Positions 36,838 to 44,520 of a stretch of 64,000 bases of DNA are shown here, piece by piece. Positions within the stretch are counted from its first letter, which is position 1; each line of letters opens with the position of its first letter. Below the pieces are notes generated by a model that was not told the origin of the DNA, did not search any database, and saw only the letters and a program-made list of their open reading frames with translations. The position numbers were made by a program, and so were the translations under genes. Source of the stretch: Clostridia bacterium (lineage in GTDB: Bacteria; Bacillota; Clostridia; Christensenellales; UBA1242); the NCBI GenBank assembly GCA_016283155.1, contig JAEEMI010000017.1, positions 26,030 to 90,029 on the forward strand. The letters are read 5' to 3'.

Positions 36838-37140
36838 TTAATACAAAGGACATTGATATTGTGTGGTTCGGAATGGATTTACATTAAACGGGAAAGCAAA
36901 ACTGCCGTTGTTGTTAGGCATTCCAAAAGTTTGTTGTGTACAGTTTTCGTGGTTTTGGGAAAAAAGTCGTGGTGTGCGCGAATATGTTTGATAGACTTGT
37001 TCGCTATTGAGATATCCTCGGGTTAGAAGTGCATAAAGAATTAACAAGATGGATGTATTATTGGCGAGATTAATGTTGCAATTACGGGTATAGCACCATA
37101 AAGCAATTAAAGCGACGATTAAATTACGATTTGAATTCAT
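36838..37140 (-). CDS. protein of unknown function (100 aa), second in operon
   Basis: Unrecognised. The N-terminus has a hydrophobic helix (LIVALIALWCYT) and a second one (TSILLILYALLT), then an Asn/Phe/Pro-rich tail (PNNNGSFAFPFNVNPF) with several Cys. It follows the 37728 gene by 18 nt with SD AAAAAGGAG, and both end at the terminator at 36783. The pair may form a structure such as a spore or cell-surface layer, but this is only inferred from the partner. Confidence 0.6.
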   Translation of the reverse strand: MNSNRNLIVALIALWCYTRNCNINLANNTSILLILYALLTRGYLNSEQVYQTYSRTPRLFSQNHENCTQQTFGMPNNNGSFAFPFNVNPFRTTQYQCPLY

Positions 37141-37158
37141 ATTTACTCCTTTTTATTT

Positions 37159-37728
37159 TTAATAAATTTTCCCGCGTGGAAACAAAGGTTGGTTTAAGAA
37201 ATTTTGGCTGTTACTGAATTGGTTATTTTCGACATTAGATACTGGTGCGTAACCGTAACAAGGTATGAGTAAATCGGTAACTGCAGTAACACGAATTAAA
37301 ATTTTGGTGATTGCACCAGTAGCAGTAATGGTGTCTGTGGTGGCTGTACAATTGTTACAAGCAAATGCACCTTCTGCTGTTATTGTATAAGGAAAAGCGG
37401 TATCTTCGGGAATATACAAGACTGTATCAATGTTTTTCGTTAAATTAGTATGTGTTTCAAAGGAAGTTTGGTTAGCATCAGTTATTGATACGTTTAACGG
37501 AATGGTAATGGTTGCAGTTACACGTGCACAACGGGTATTGTCGCCCAATGGAGTGATTGTAATGTTGGTCATTTGTGTTTCTGTGGCTACGGATTGAATA
37601 TGGTTAATGGTCAACGGTGCAGTAGCTGTCGCTGGAATCGTTCCAGCGGGAATTTGTAGCTGAACATCTTGTGTGACGACCATTGCACTGTCCAGGACAC
37701 GTGGTACGGAAACCACAACACGATTCAT
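37159..37728 (-). CDS. Thr-rich, Cys-containing protein, possibly spore-coat/exosporium-like
   Basis: 189 residues, beta-rich, no signal peptide or membrane helix. A RVLDSAMVVTQDVQLQIP start and a later LYIPEDTAFPYTITAEGAFACNNC segment lead into VTAVTDLLIPCYGYAPV. From memory this arrangement (DS near the N-terminus, a cysteine pair, then a valine-rich strand ending in LLIPxYGY) resembles a family of coat-like proteins of spore formers, but I cannot verify it. An AAAAGGAGAAC SD precedes the ATG. It is the first gene of a two-gene operon, divergent from the DacF-like gene. A structural role is a guess. Confidence 0.5.
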   Translation of the reverse strand: MNRVVVSVPRVLDSAMVVTQDVQLQIPAGTIPATATAPLTINHIQSVATETQMTNITITPLGDNTRCARVTATITIPLNVSITDANQTSFETHTNLTKNIDTVLYIPEDTAFPYTITAEGAFACNNCTATTDTITATGAITKILIRVTAVTDLLIPCYGYAPVSNVENNQFSNSQNFLNQPLFPRGKIY

Positions 37729-37750
37729 ATTTTGTTCTCCTTTTATGTGC

Positions 37751-37799
37751 TTTATTTATGCAATAAATAATTTTTGTGTGAATGCTAAATAATAAGTTG
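37751..37799. promoter_or_regulatory. divergent intergenic region with an A/T-rich dyad
   Basis: Contains ATTTAT-GCA-ATAAAT (37754-37768) between two divergent genes. TAAATA at 37786-37791 could be the -10 for the plus-strand gene at 37800. Operator function is only suggested by position. Confidence 0.35.
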
Positions 37800-38852
37800 A
37801 TGAAAAAATTTTGGTGGCGTTTGGGTGCAGTGTTTTTAGCCGTAATTTTATTAGTGGGCTTTTTTGCGGGTGTGGTTTGGCTAGCAGGAACACGGGTAAC
37901 AGCGTATGTAAATGCAGCATCAATGGGCGAAACATCCGCGCGGGCGATGTGTACAATGGACGTGACAACTGGACGTGTTTTGTTTGCGCATAATATGAAT
38001 CAACCAATGGGAATGGCATCGACGACTAAAGTGGTAACCGCTTTGACTGTATTAGAAAATTTTCAAGATATTGATACGAAAATCTGTGTTGCTGATGAGG
38101 CAATTGGGGTTGAGGGTAGCAGTATTTATTTGCAAAAAGGTGAACGGTTAACTGTTCGTGAATTATTGTATGGTTTGATGTTACGTTCAGGCAATGATGC
38201 GGCTGTGGCATTAGCATTGGCAGTTGCACCCAGTGTGGCAGACTTTGCCGAATTGATGAATCAAACAGCGGTAAAGTATGGTGCAAAAAATACCCATTTT
38301 ATGAATCCGCACGGTCTTGATGATCCGGAACATTATACGACGGCTTATGATTTAGCGCTACTAAGTGCGGTGGCCTTGCGTAATCCGACTTTTGTAGAAA
38401 TTTGTTCTGCAACCGAAAAACGCATTGATGGGGTAGATATGCCACGGGTCTTGATTAACAAAAATAAACTTTTGAAAACGTTAGACGGTTGTATTGGTGT
38501 AAAAACTGGTTATACCAAAAAAACGGGACGTTCCTTTGTGGGAGCACGTGAAGTTGATGGTCAAAAGATTGTTTGTGTAGTCCTAAACTGTGGACCGATG
38601 TTTCCAGAAACAGAACAATTATTACAAGATGCGGACAAACTGTACCACAATAAAGCAGTGTTAAAGGCCGAAACTGTCTTTACGGATAAAAATGGTCAAC
38701 AGGGGTTAGCATTGGCGGATTTTAGTTATCCATTAACACAATCTGAACTGGAACAATTGGAGTTTAATTTGGTTGGAAATACGGTCATCATAAAATTAAA
38801 TGCTGAAACTATCTATCAAGCTGATTGTGTGAATTTAGGAACCAAGAAATAA
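37800..38852 (+). CDS. D-alanyl-D-alanine carboxypeptidase (S11, DacF/PBP5-like)
   Basis: 350 residues from the ATG at 37800 (an in-frame ATG at 37782 would add six residues). N-terminal hydrophobic signal or anchor (VFLAVILLVGFFAGVVWLAG), then the low-molecular-weight PBP motifs: ASTTK (SxxK, S74 and K77), RSGND (SxN) and VKTGYT (KTG). These enzymes trim the terminal D-Ala of peptidoglycan stem peptides, so the organism makes a cell wall. A PBP5-like C-terminal beta domain is only partly present. The ATG follows an A/T-rich -10-like TAAATA by 8 nt with no SD, so it may be leaderless. Confidence 0.9.
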   Translation: MKKFWWRLGAVFLAVILLVGFFAGVVWLAGTRVTAYVNAASMGETSARAMCTMDVTTGRVLFAHNMNQPMGMASTTKVVTALTVLENFQDIDTKICVADEAIGVEGSSIYLQKGERLTVRELLYGLMLRSGNDAAVALALAVAPSVADFAELMNQTAVKYGAKNTHFMNPHGLDDPEHYTTAYDLALLSAVALRNPTFVEICSATEKRIDGVDMPRVLINKNKLLKTLDGCIGVKTGYTKKTGRSFVGAREVDGQKIVCVVLNCGPMFPETEQLLQDADKLYHNKAVLKAETVFTDKNGQQGLALADFSYPLTQSELEQLEFNLVGNTVIIKLNAETIYQADCVNLGTKK

Positions 38853-38854
38853 AC

Positions 38855-38883
38855 TTGAAATTCGCAGGTAGAAATGCTAAGAT
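38855..38883 (+). promoter_or_regulatory. promoter, predicted leaderless
   Basis: TTGAAA (38855-38860), 17-nt spacer, TAAGAT (38878-38883), ATG at 38889 5 nt later; no SD. Confidence 0.7.
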
Positions 38884-38888
38884 TAAAT

Positions 38889-39494
38889 ATGGCTACAAAA
38901 GATGTAATTTCATTATTATCGAATGCCAAAGACGTGATTGAAGTTGATTTAGGACTTGTTAAGGCAAGTAATGAAATTTCTCGAAAACTCTTTTTTGTTC
39001 CTGCTGGTAGCTCTGTAGAAACATATACACCTGCCAAAGATGTTTCAGAAATTTTTATTAGTTTGTTTAGTATGATGCGCAGTGAGATTAAGTCTTTAAA
39101 AGATATACCAGATGTAGTTGGAAATAATTCGCCGACAGGAAAACACGAACACGGCATTAAACCCAGTCAGCATCCGCAGGCTTTTTTAGTAATTCAACGT
39201 ACAGCAACAAAAGATGGTTGGGCAGATTTAGCTGAGAGTATTATTAGCAATAAATTTAAATTATGGTTAAAAAATTTAAATGTTTGTGGAGTGTTAGAAA
39301 AGAATGTTTTAAGTTTAATCTTTTCTGATGTTTCTAAAACTAAACAAATCTATCTTGATGTGGATTTTTCAGCAAATCGAGTCAGTTATTTAAGCAGCAG
39401 TAAAGAAAACCTTGAAGACATTGTTGATGTGACGAAAAGTTTAAGTGAATTAAAAACTAACTTTCGTCAACAAGATTTAGGTATGGAAAAGTAA
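38889..39494 (+). CDS. protein of unknown function, paralogue of the 40068 gene
   Basis: 201 residues, no signal or membrane segment. It aligns with the protein at 40068: VPAGSSVETYTPA versus LPAGSEVYEHSHA, VGNNSPTGKHEHGI versus AGSNSPTGRILHSI, and the shared end RQQDLGMEK / KQQKDLGIEK. The pattern (PAG near 45, PTG about 50 residues later) recalls a cupin-like barrel. Here the first His pair of the relative is replaced by ETYT, while H115-equivalent residues after PTG remain. The start at 38889 follows the TAAGAT box and leaves no SD. Function unknown. Confidence 0.6.
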   Translation: MATKDVISLLSNAKDVIEVDLGLVKASNEISRKLFFVPAGSSVETYTPAKDVSEIFISLFSMMRSEIKSLKDIPDVVGNNSPTGKHEHGIKPSQHPQAFLVIQRTATKDGWADLAESIISNKFKLWLKNLNVCGVLEKNVLSLIFSDVSKTKQIYLDVDFSANRVSYLSSSKENLEDIVDVTKSLSELKTNFRQQDLGMEK

Positions 39495-39497
39495 AAT

Positions 39498-39962
39498 TTA
39501 ATAAATAGTTTTATCAGTGTTTTGGTTATATTTTTTAAATAGTGCTAAACATTCTTTGTGGTCAATTTGTACCATACGATTCTTTAGTGCTTGGTTGGAA
39601 ATGGAAAGATATTTATAGAAAACTTCGTCACGGAAACCAATTTCGTTATTGTCATTAATACTGCAACCATAATAAATTTTATTGATATTCGCCCAAAGAC
39701 AAGCACCCAAACACATTGGACAGGGTTCGGCAGTAGTGTAAATATCGGCACCAGTTAAATCAAAACTGTTTAAATTTTTGCAAGCTGCTTGAATGGCTGC
39801 AATTTCACCGTGATAGGTTGGATCTAAATCTTTAATAACTTGATTGTGACCAGTACCAAGGACTTTACCATCCTTAACCACGACTGCGCCGAAAGGTCCA
39901 CCGTGGCCCATTGCAATGCCGAGTTCGGCTTCATTAATAGCTAACTTCATAAATTGATTCAT
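39498..39962 (-). CDS. guanine deaminase-like cytidine/deoxycytidylate deaminase family protein
   Basis: 154 residues of the zinc-dependent deaminase fold. YHGEIAAIQAA supplies the zinc His and catalytic Glu, and PCPMCLGAC the two zinc Cys (PCxxC). The start MNQFMKLAINEAELGI, the GGPFGAVVVKDGKVLG block and the FRDEVFYKY segment match the GuaD-type guanine deaminases (about 155 residues) that convert guanine to xanthine; tRNA adenosine deaminase TadA is the main alternative. Its two neighbours are a pair of paralogous unknown genes on the opposite strand, and its 3' end meets the first of them 4 nt away. Confidence 0.8.
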   Translation of the reverse strand: MNQFMKLAINEAELGIAMGHGGPFGAVVVKDGKVLGTGHNQVIKDLDPTYHGEIAAIQAACKNLNSFDLTGADIYTTAEPCPMCLGACLWANINKIYYGCSINDNNEIGFRDEVFYKYLSISNQALKNRMVQIDHKECLALFKKYNQNTDKTIY

Positions 39963-40033
39963 TGGTAACTCCTAATAAATTTGATTATAACATACCGTTG
40001 AAAGTGTGTCTTGTGTTTTTATCCAATTATGGG

Positions 40034-40062
40034 TTGAAATGTAAATGGTATTATGTTATAAT
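40034..40062 (+). promoter_or_regulatory. promoter, predicted leaderless
   Basis: TTGAAA (40034-40039), 17-nt spacer, perfect TATAAT (40057-40062), ATG at 40068 after TAAAT; no SD. Confidence 0.82.
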
Positions 40063-40067
40063 TAAAT

Positions 40068-40694
40068 ATGAATTTAAATCAAGCAAAACCACAGCATATT
40101 AGTTTACTACTAGCAGAAATTGCAAACCAAACAGTAAAAGTTACTTTAACGCCGGACAAAAAACTAAACGAAAGTGCCCGTGTAATTTTATATTTACCAG
40201 CTGGAAGTGAAGTTTATGAACATTCTCACGCAGCAGAAAAAAACGGAGCATCTGAAGTTTACATTGATTTACGTGATTACGTTTTAAATGGTTTGGCCAA
40301 AATGCAAACTAAACCTGAAGTCGCGGGTAGCAACTCACCAACGGGAAGAATTTTGCACAGTATTACCAAGAGTGATAAACCCCAAGTTTATTTAGCGATT
40401 AAAAGAGGACAAGAACAGAATGCTTGGCAAGATTTAAGTCAAAATTTACCGGCTTATTTAAAAGCTTTAAACATTCAATGTAGTCTAACTAAGGAGGGCG
40501 TTTTAACCATTGAGTTGCCTGTTACGGTCGATAAAGTTACCCGAAAGGAAACTGTTGTTATTGATTTAGTTAACCAAACTATTGCCTATGAAAACACTCG
40601 TTCGGATAAAGTTGCTCATCGTGATGATGAAAAGGAAAGTAGCAGTTTTGCTAAATTGACTAAACAACAAAAAGACCTTGGTATTGAAAAATAA
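40068..40694 (+). CDS. protein of unknown function, paralogue of the 38889 gene
   Basis: 208 residues, soluble. LPAGSEVYEHSHAAEKNGASEVYI (residues about 46-69; quoted in two parts: LPAGSEVYEHSH, then ASEVYI) has an HxH plus downstream Glu, and GSNSPTGRILHSI follows about 45 residues later; this order is reminiscent of cupin motifs 1 and 2, but the fold is unproven. The C-terminus is charged and ends KQQKDLGIEK, as in its paralogue. A textbook promoter ends 5 nt before the ATG, with no SD. A deaminase gene separates it from the paralogue. Confidence 0.65.
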   Translation: MNLNQAKPQHISLLLAEIANQTVKVTLTPDKKLNESARVILYLPAGSEVYEHSHAAEKNGASEVYIDLRDYVLNGLAKMQTKPEVAGSNSPTGRILHSITKSDKPQVYLAIKRGQEQNAWQDLSQNLPAYLKALNIQCSLTKEGVLTIELPVTVDKVTRKETVVIDLVNQTIAYENTRSDKVAHRDDEKESSSFAKLTKQQKDLGIEK

Positions 40695-40725
40695 GACATA
40701 TACTGAAAATAGAGAAGGTAAAGTG

Positions 40726-40802
40726 TGGTGCGAACGAGAGGATTTGAACCTCCAAGAATGCGCTTCTGAGACGCACGCGTATGCCAGTTCCGCCACGCTC
40801 GC
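40726..40802 (-). tRNA. tRNA-Leu (anticodon CAG) lacking the long variable arm
   Basis: 77 nt on the minus strand with encoded CCA. Acceptor GCGAGCG/CGTTCGC, Leu-type D-arm GCG-GAACTGGCATA-CGC, anticodon stem TGCGT/GCGCA around CTCAGAA, T-arm GGAGG-TTCAAAT-CCTCT, discriminator A73. Between the anticodon and T stems there are only five bases (TTCTT), where a class II Leu tRNA has an arm of 12 or more. A near-identical situation occurs at 53371. Confidence 0.92.
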
Positions 40803-40811
40803 AAGTGTTAT

Positions 40812-40840
40812 AGCATAATGTATTTTGTCTGTTTTGTCAA
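40812..40840 (-). promoter_or_regulatory. tRNA-Leu(CAG) promoter
   Basis: Minus strand TTGACA (40840-40835), 17-nt spacer, TATGCT (40817-40812), 9 nt before the tRNA 5' end. Confidence 0.8.
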
Positions 40841-40863
40841 AAGTTGTGGCTGTCGGAAAACGT

Positions 40864-40892
40864 TTGTCAAAACTGGCGTTTATGTGTAATTT
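40864..40892 (+). promoter_or_regulatory. smc promoter, predicted leaderless
   Basis: TTGTCA (40864-40869), 17-nt spacer, TAATTT (40887-40892), then 6 nt to the GTG start at 40899. Confidence 0.6.
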
Positions 40893-40898
40893 ATATTT

Positions 40899-43475
40899 GT
40901 GGTATTAAAACGCATTATGATGAACGGCTTTAAGTCGTTCGCGGACAAAATCGAAATCGATTTTGGTGGGGGTATTACCGGGATTGTCGGACCAAATGGT
41001 TGCGGCAAAAGTAATGTAAGTGATGCGATTAAATGGGTTTTAGGTGAACAAAGTTACAAAGCCGTGCGTGGTAGTTCAATGCAGGATGTCATCTTCAAGG
41101 GAACGGCTAATCGTAAAATGCAATCTTATGCCGAAGTGGCTTTGGTGTTTGATAACCGCACACACGTCTTTGAAATTGATGAAAGTGAAGTCACGATTTC
41201 GCGTAAATTATATCGTGATGGCGAAAGTGAATATGCTTTGAATGGACAACCAACGCGTTTGAAAGATATTAATAACTTGTTACACGACAGTGGTATTGAT
41301 CGCGATGGGTTGACCATCATTAGTCAAGGTCAGGTTGCTGATTTGGTTTCGGCAAAACCAGAAAATCGTCGTGGTATTTTTGAGGAAGCGGCGGGAATCG
41401 CTAAGTTCCGTGCACGTAAAGATGAAGCCAGTCGTAAATTAGAACGTACAACGCAAGAATTGGTTCGTGTCAGTGATGTGCTATCGGAAATTGAACGTAA
41501 TCTTGGTCCGTTAATGAAGCAAGCAGAAAAAGCACAGAAATACTTACAATTAAAAGAAGAGTTAAAACATTTAGAAATTAATTTGTTTATTTATAAATAC
41601 GACCACGTTGCCGAAGAAAAAGCTAAAGCACAGACTCAAGCTGATGAATTGGACAAAGAATTAAAACAGTTGCAAGGACAGTTGGAAATGATGGATCGGG
41701 CCAGCGCTAACGGTATGCAAGAACTGTCAGCTTTGGATAAAAAAGTTGCCGAATTGCGTGACCAAATTTTGGCCTTGTCTTTGGATAATCAACGTCAAAG
41801 CGGCGAACAATTATTGTATCAAGCAACAGCGGATAGTTTACATCAAGCCGAATTGCAACGTGAACAATTATTGTCCAAAAAACAAATGATTGCAAATATC
41901 ATTGATTCGGGTGAAGGTTTTAAATACAGTGTTAAAAAATTAATTGAAGAACGTAACCGCAACAGTGCTGTTGCACAAGCAATTGTCGGTGTTGTGTCGC
42001 AGGAATTGAACGTGCCAGCAGAGTTAGAAACCGCGATTGAAATGGCTTTGGGTGCAGCCGCACAAAATGTAATTACACACGATGAAGAAGATGCCAAACA
42101 GTTAGTACACTTGTTGGCGAGTAAGAATTTAGGTCGTGCAACATTCTTACCAATTACGGCCGTGAAAGCCCGTGATATAAAACCAGAAGAACGTGCGATT
42201 TTGCGTGGTATGGGTAATCGTGTTTTAGGTGTAGCTAGTGAATTAGTTGAATACAAACCAGAAATTGCTGGTGTAATTTCTAATTTGTTGGGGCGTGTAA
42301 TCGTGTGTGATAATTTGGATTCGGCGATTGCTTTATCGCGTCAAGCACATTATGCCTTTAAGGTTGTAACTTTGGATGGTGACATTATTGAACCGCGTGG
42401 TAGTATTACGGGTGGTAGCAAAAATGCCGTTACCAATACGATTTGGCACACAAATAACTTGAAGCAAATTGAAGCACAATTGGTTGAAGTTGACAAAAAC
42501 ATTGCGACTTTGCGAGAAAAATTAAGTCAATTAAAAGTAGATACAAAAGATGTTCGTGTTAGTGAATCTCAAGCCAAGTTGGAACAATTAAAAGACGAAT
42601 TGGCCAAAACGATTAGTCAACGTGATAATCTGCATTACGCTACAGGAACTTCGGTGTCTGGACGTACAGAGTTATCTGAACAAATTAATGCCTTACAAGT
42701 TAAATATTATTACGCGACTAATTTGTTAACCCGTATGGACGTTGAAATTGAAAATTTGAGCCAACGCATTACTGATGAGTATAATTTGAACTACAGTGCT
42801 TGCTACGAACAACGTGATCCCGAATTTGACATTGCGGTGGCTGAACCACGCATTGAAGAGTTGCGTCGTGCAATTCAACATTTAGGTAATGTTAACCTTG
42901 ATGCAATTGAACAAGTTAAGACCGACAGTGAACGTTACGAAAGTTATAAAGCGCAAAGTGATGATTTATTTGCCGCAAAACAAGATTTGGAAAAAGTGAT
43001 GCGCAATTTATCACAACAAATGGAAAAGAATTTCCAAACTGCGTTTGAACAAATCAACAAAAACTTTGGTACAGTTTTCCAAGAATTGTTTGGTGGCGGT
43101 AATGCTAAATTGGTTTTGACTGACGAAGAAAACTTCTTGGAATGTGGTATTGATATCATTGCTGAACCACCGGGAAAGAAACTTTCCAATATTTCTTTGT
43201 TGTCGGGTGGTGAGAAAGCCTTAACTGCAATTGCCATTTTATTCGCGATTTTGAAATACAAAACGATGCCGTTCTGTCTGTTGGACGAAATTGAAGCAGC
43301 TTTGGACGATGCCAATGTGTCTCGCTTCGCCAGTTACTTGCATCATTTCTCGAATGAAACACAATTCATTGTGATTACCCACCGTAAACCAACAATGGAA
43401 TTAGCGGACCGTTTGTATGGTATCACGATGGAAGAAAAGGGTATCAGTAAAATCGTTTCAGTTAAATTGGCATAA
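40899..43475 (+). CDS. smc: chromosome segregation SMC protein with shortened coiled-coil arms
   Basis: 858 residues against about 1,150-1,200 for typical bacterial SMC. N-head with Walker A GPNGCGKS (31-38) and Q-loop region; N-coil about 175-335; hinge about 340-510, closed by RGSITGGSKN; C-coil about 515-690; signature LSGGEKAL (768-775) and Walker B FCLLDEIEAALD. Both heads and the hinge are complete, and each arm is about half the usual ~320 residues. The GTG start fits the family pattern M-x-LKRI..NGFKSFADK. SMC works with ScpA and ScpB, both encoded here. A leaderless start is predicted. Confidence 0.95.
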   Translation: MVLKRIMMNGFKSFADKIEIDFGGGITGIVGPNGCGKSNVSDAIKWVLGEQSYKAVRGSSMQDVIFKGTANRKMQSYAEVALVFDNRTHVFEIDESEVTISRKLYRDGESEYALNGQPTRLKDINNLLHDSGIDRDGLTIISQGQVADLVSAKPENRRGIFEEAAGIAKFRARKDEASRKLERTTQELVRVSDVLSEIERNLGPLMKQAEKAQKYLQLKEELKHLEINLFIYKYDHVAEEKAKAQTQADELDKELKQLQGQLEMMDRASANGMQELSALDKKVAELRDQILALSLDNQRQSGEQLLYQATADSLHQAELQREQLLSKKQMIANIIDSGEGFKYSVKKLIEERNRNSAVAQAIVGVVSQELNVPAELETAIEMALGAAAQNVITHDEEDAKQLVHLLASKNLGRATFLPITAVKARDIKPEERAILRGMGNRVLGVASELVEYKPEIAGVISNLLGRVIVCDNLDSAIALSRQAHYAFKVVTLDGDIIEPRGSITGGSKNAVTNTIWHTNNLKQIEAQLVEVDKNIATLREKLSQLKVDTKDVRVSESQAKLEQLKDELAKTISQRDNLHYATGTSVSGRTELSEQINALQVKYYYATNLLTRMDVEIENLSQRITDEYNLNYSACYEQRDPEFDIAVAEPRIEELRRAIQHLGNVNLDAIEQVKTDSERYESYKAQSDDLFAAKQDLEKVMRNLSQQMEKNFQTAFEQINKNFGTVFQELFGGGNAKLVLTDEENFLECGIDIIAEPPGKKLSNISLLSGGEKALTAIAILFAILKYKTMPFCLLDEIEAALDDANVSRFASYLHHFSNETQFIVITHRKPTMELADRLYGITMEEKGISKIVSVKLA

Positions 43476-43493
43476 CGCCTTTAAGATAAACAC

Positions 43494-43522
43494 TTGCTTT
43501 TTTTGTGATTATGCCATATATT
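43494..43522 (+). promoter_or_regulatory. tRNA-Pro promoter
   Basis: TTGCTT (43494-43499), 17-nt spacer, TATATT (43517-43522). The mature tRNA begins 7 nt later, so the predicted start is at or one base before tRNA position 1. Confidence 0.75.
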
Positions 43523-43529
43523 ACCTTAT

Positions 43530-43604
43530 CGGGGATTGGCGCAGGGGTAGCGCGCTTGTTTTGGGAGCAAGAGGCCGTGAGTTCAAATCCCACATCCCCG
43601 ACCA
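43530..43604 (+). tRNA. tRNA-Pro (anticodon TGG)
   Basis: 75 nt: acceptor CGGGGAT/ATCCCCG with discriminator A and encoded CCA; anticodon loop TTTGGGA (TGG); T-arm GTGAG/CTCAC-like with TTCAAAT loop. Confidence 0.95.
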
Positions 43605-43645
43605 TATCTAGCCAGTTGAACACTGGTAAATAATTGGTTAAAGAG

Positions 43646-43669
43646 AGTCAGCAGTTGCTGGCTTTTTTG
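43646..43669 (+). terminator. terminator after tRNA-Pro
   Basis: AGTCAGC (43646-43652) pairs with GCTGGCT (43657-43663), then T's. Confidence 0.8.
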
Positions 43670-43699
43670 TTTGCGGGGGTAGGTAATCAAGAGTATAAT
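43670..43699 (+). promoter_or_regulatory. promoter of the IMPase-SDR operon
   Basis: TATAAT at 43694-43699 with TTTGCG (43670-43675) 18 nt upstream. An AGGAG SD precedes the ATG at 43716. Confidence 0.6.
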
Positions 43700-43715
43700 T
43701 GGGGCAGGAGTAAAT

Positions 43716-44519
43716 ATGAATCATCTTAACGAGAGAACCAAATTAGCAATTAAATTGGCACAAATTGCGGGAAAAGAAATTCGAAAGATTTTACACGAAC
43801 AAAAACTTGATACTAAAGCAAAAGGTTTGAATGACGTTGTTACGGTTGGTGATGTAAAAAGTGAAAGTTTGATTCTTGCCGAGATCGCTAAGCAGTTCCC
43901 CCATGATACAATGATTGCCGAAGAAAGTGGTAAACAAAAAGTTGGCAACAATGAATATGCGTGGGCAATTGACCCGTTAGATGGGACGATGAATTATTCG
44001 CGAATGATGCCATATTATTGCGTTAGTATTGGGTATTTGAAAAATGGTAAACCAGAAGGTGGCGCAATCTATATTCCTGAATTAGACGAATTGTATTATT
44101 GTGAAAAAGACAAAGGAGCATATTGCAATGGTGTTCAAATTAAAGTCTCTGCGGCAACCACTTTGCAACAGTCATTAACCACAATCGGATTTAATAATCG
44201 CTATCCGGAAGAACGCGAGTTTTTTAATTTAGTCCATAAAAACTGTATGGAACAAATGTTAAACGTAGAAAAATTATTTTCGACCGCGATTAGTTTGTGT
44301 TATGTAGCGGCGGGTAAAATTGAAGCGCATTTCGAATTGAACTGTTTTTTATGGGATATTTGCGTTGGGGCTTTGTTGGTTGAAGAAGCCGGTGGTAAAT
44401 GTAGTGCTTTGAATTATAAAGCACTTAATTATAATCAAATCGAAAAACAAGTGATAATTGCCACCAATCAAAAAATTCATAAAGATTATGAAAAATTGAT
44501 TAATGGTGTTAAAATATAA
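43716..44519 (+). CDS. inositol monophosphatase family phosphatase
   Basis: 267-residue Mg2+-dependent phosphatase of the IMPase/SuhB fold. The metal site comprises E69-E70, WAIDPLDGTMNYS (83-95, with both Asp and Thr) and the C-terminal FLWDICVGALLVEEAGG. Substrates in bacteria range from inositol phosphates to 3'-phosphoadenosine or sugar phosphates; none is indicated here. SD AGGAG lies 8 nt before the ATG. The SDR gene begins 2 nt after the stop, so the two are co-transcribed. Confidence 0.92.
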   Translation: MNHLNERTKLAIKLAQIAGKEIRKILHEQKLDTKAKGLNDVVTVGDVKSESLILAEIAKQFPHDTMIAEESGKQKVGNNEYAWAIDPLDGTMNYSRMMPYYCVSIGYLKNGKPEGGAIYIPELDELYYCEKDKGAYCNGVQIKVSAATTLQQSLTTIGFNNRYPEEREFFNLVHKNCMEQMLNVEKLFSTAISLCYVAAGKIEAHFELNCFLWDICVGALLVEEAGGKCSALNYKALNYNQIEKQVIIATNQKIHKDYEKLINGVKI

Positions 44520-44520
44520 A

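Noticed and set aside
40566..40804. Minus-strand small frames covering tRNA-Leu(CAG)
   Set aside because: They overlap the tRNA and the end of the 40068 gene; no independent coding signal.
43417..43611. Plus-strand 64-codon frame running through tRNA-Pro
   Set aside because: It is an out-of-frame read of the smc 3' end continued into the tRNA.
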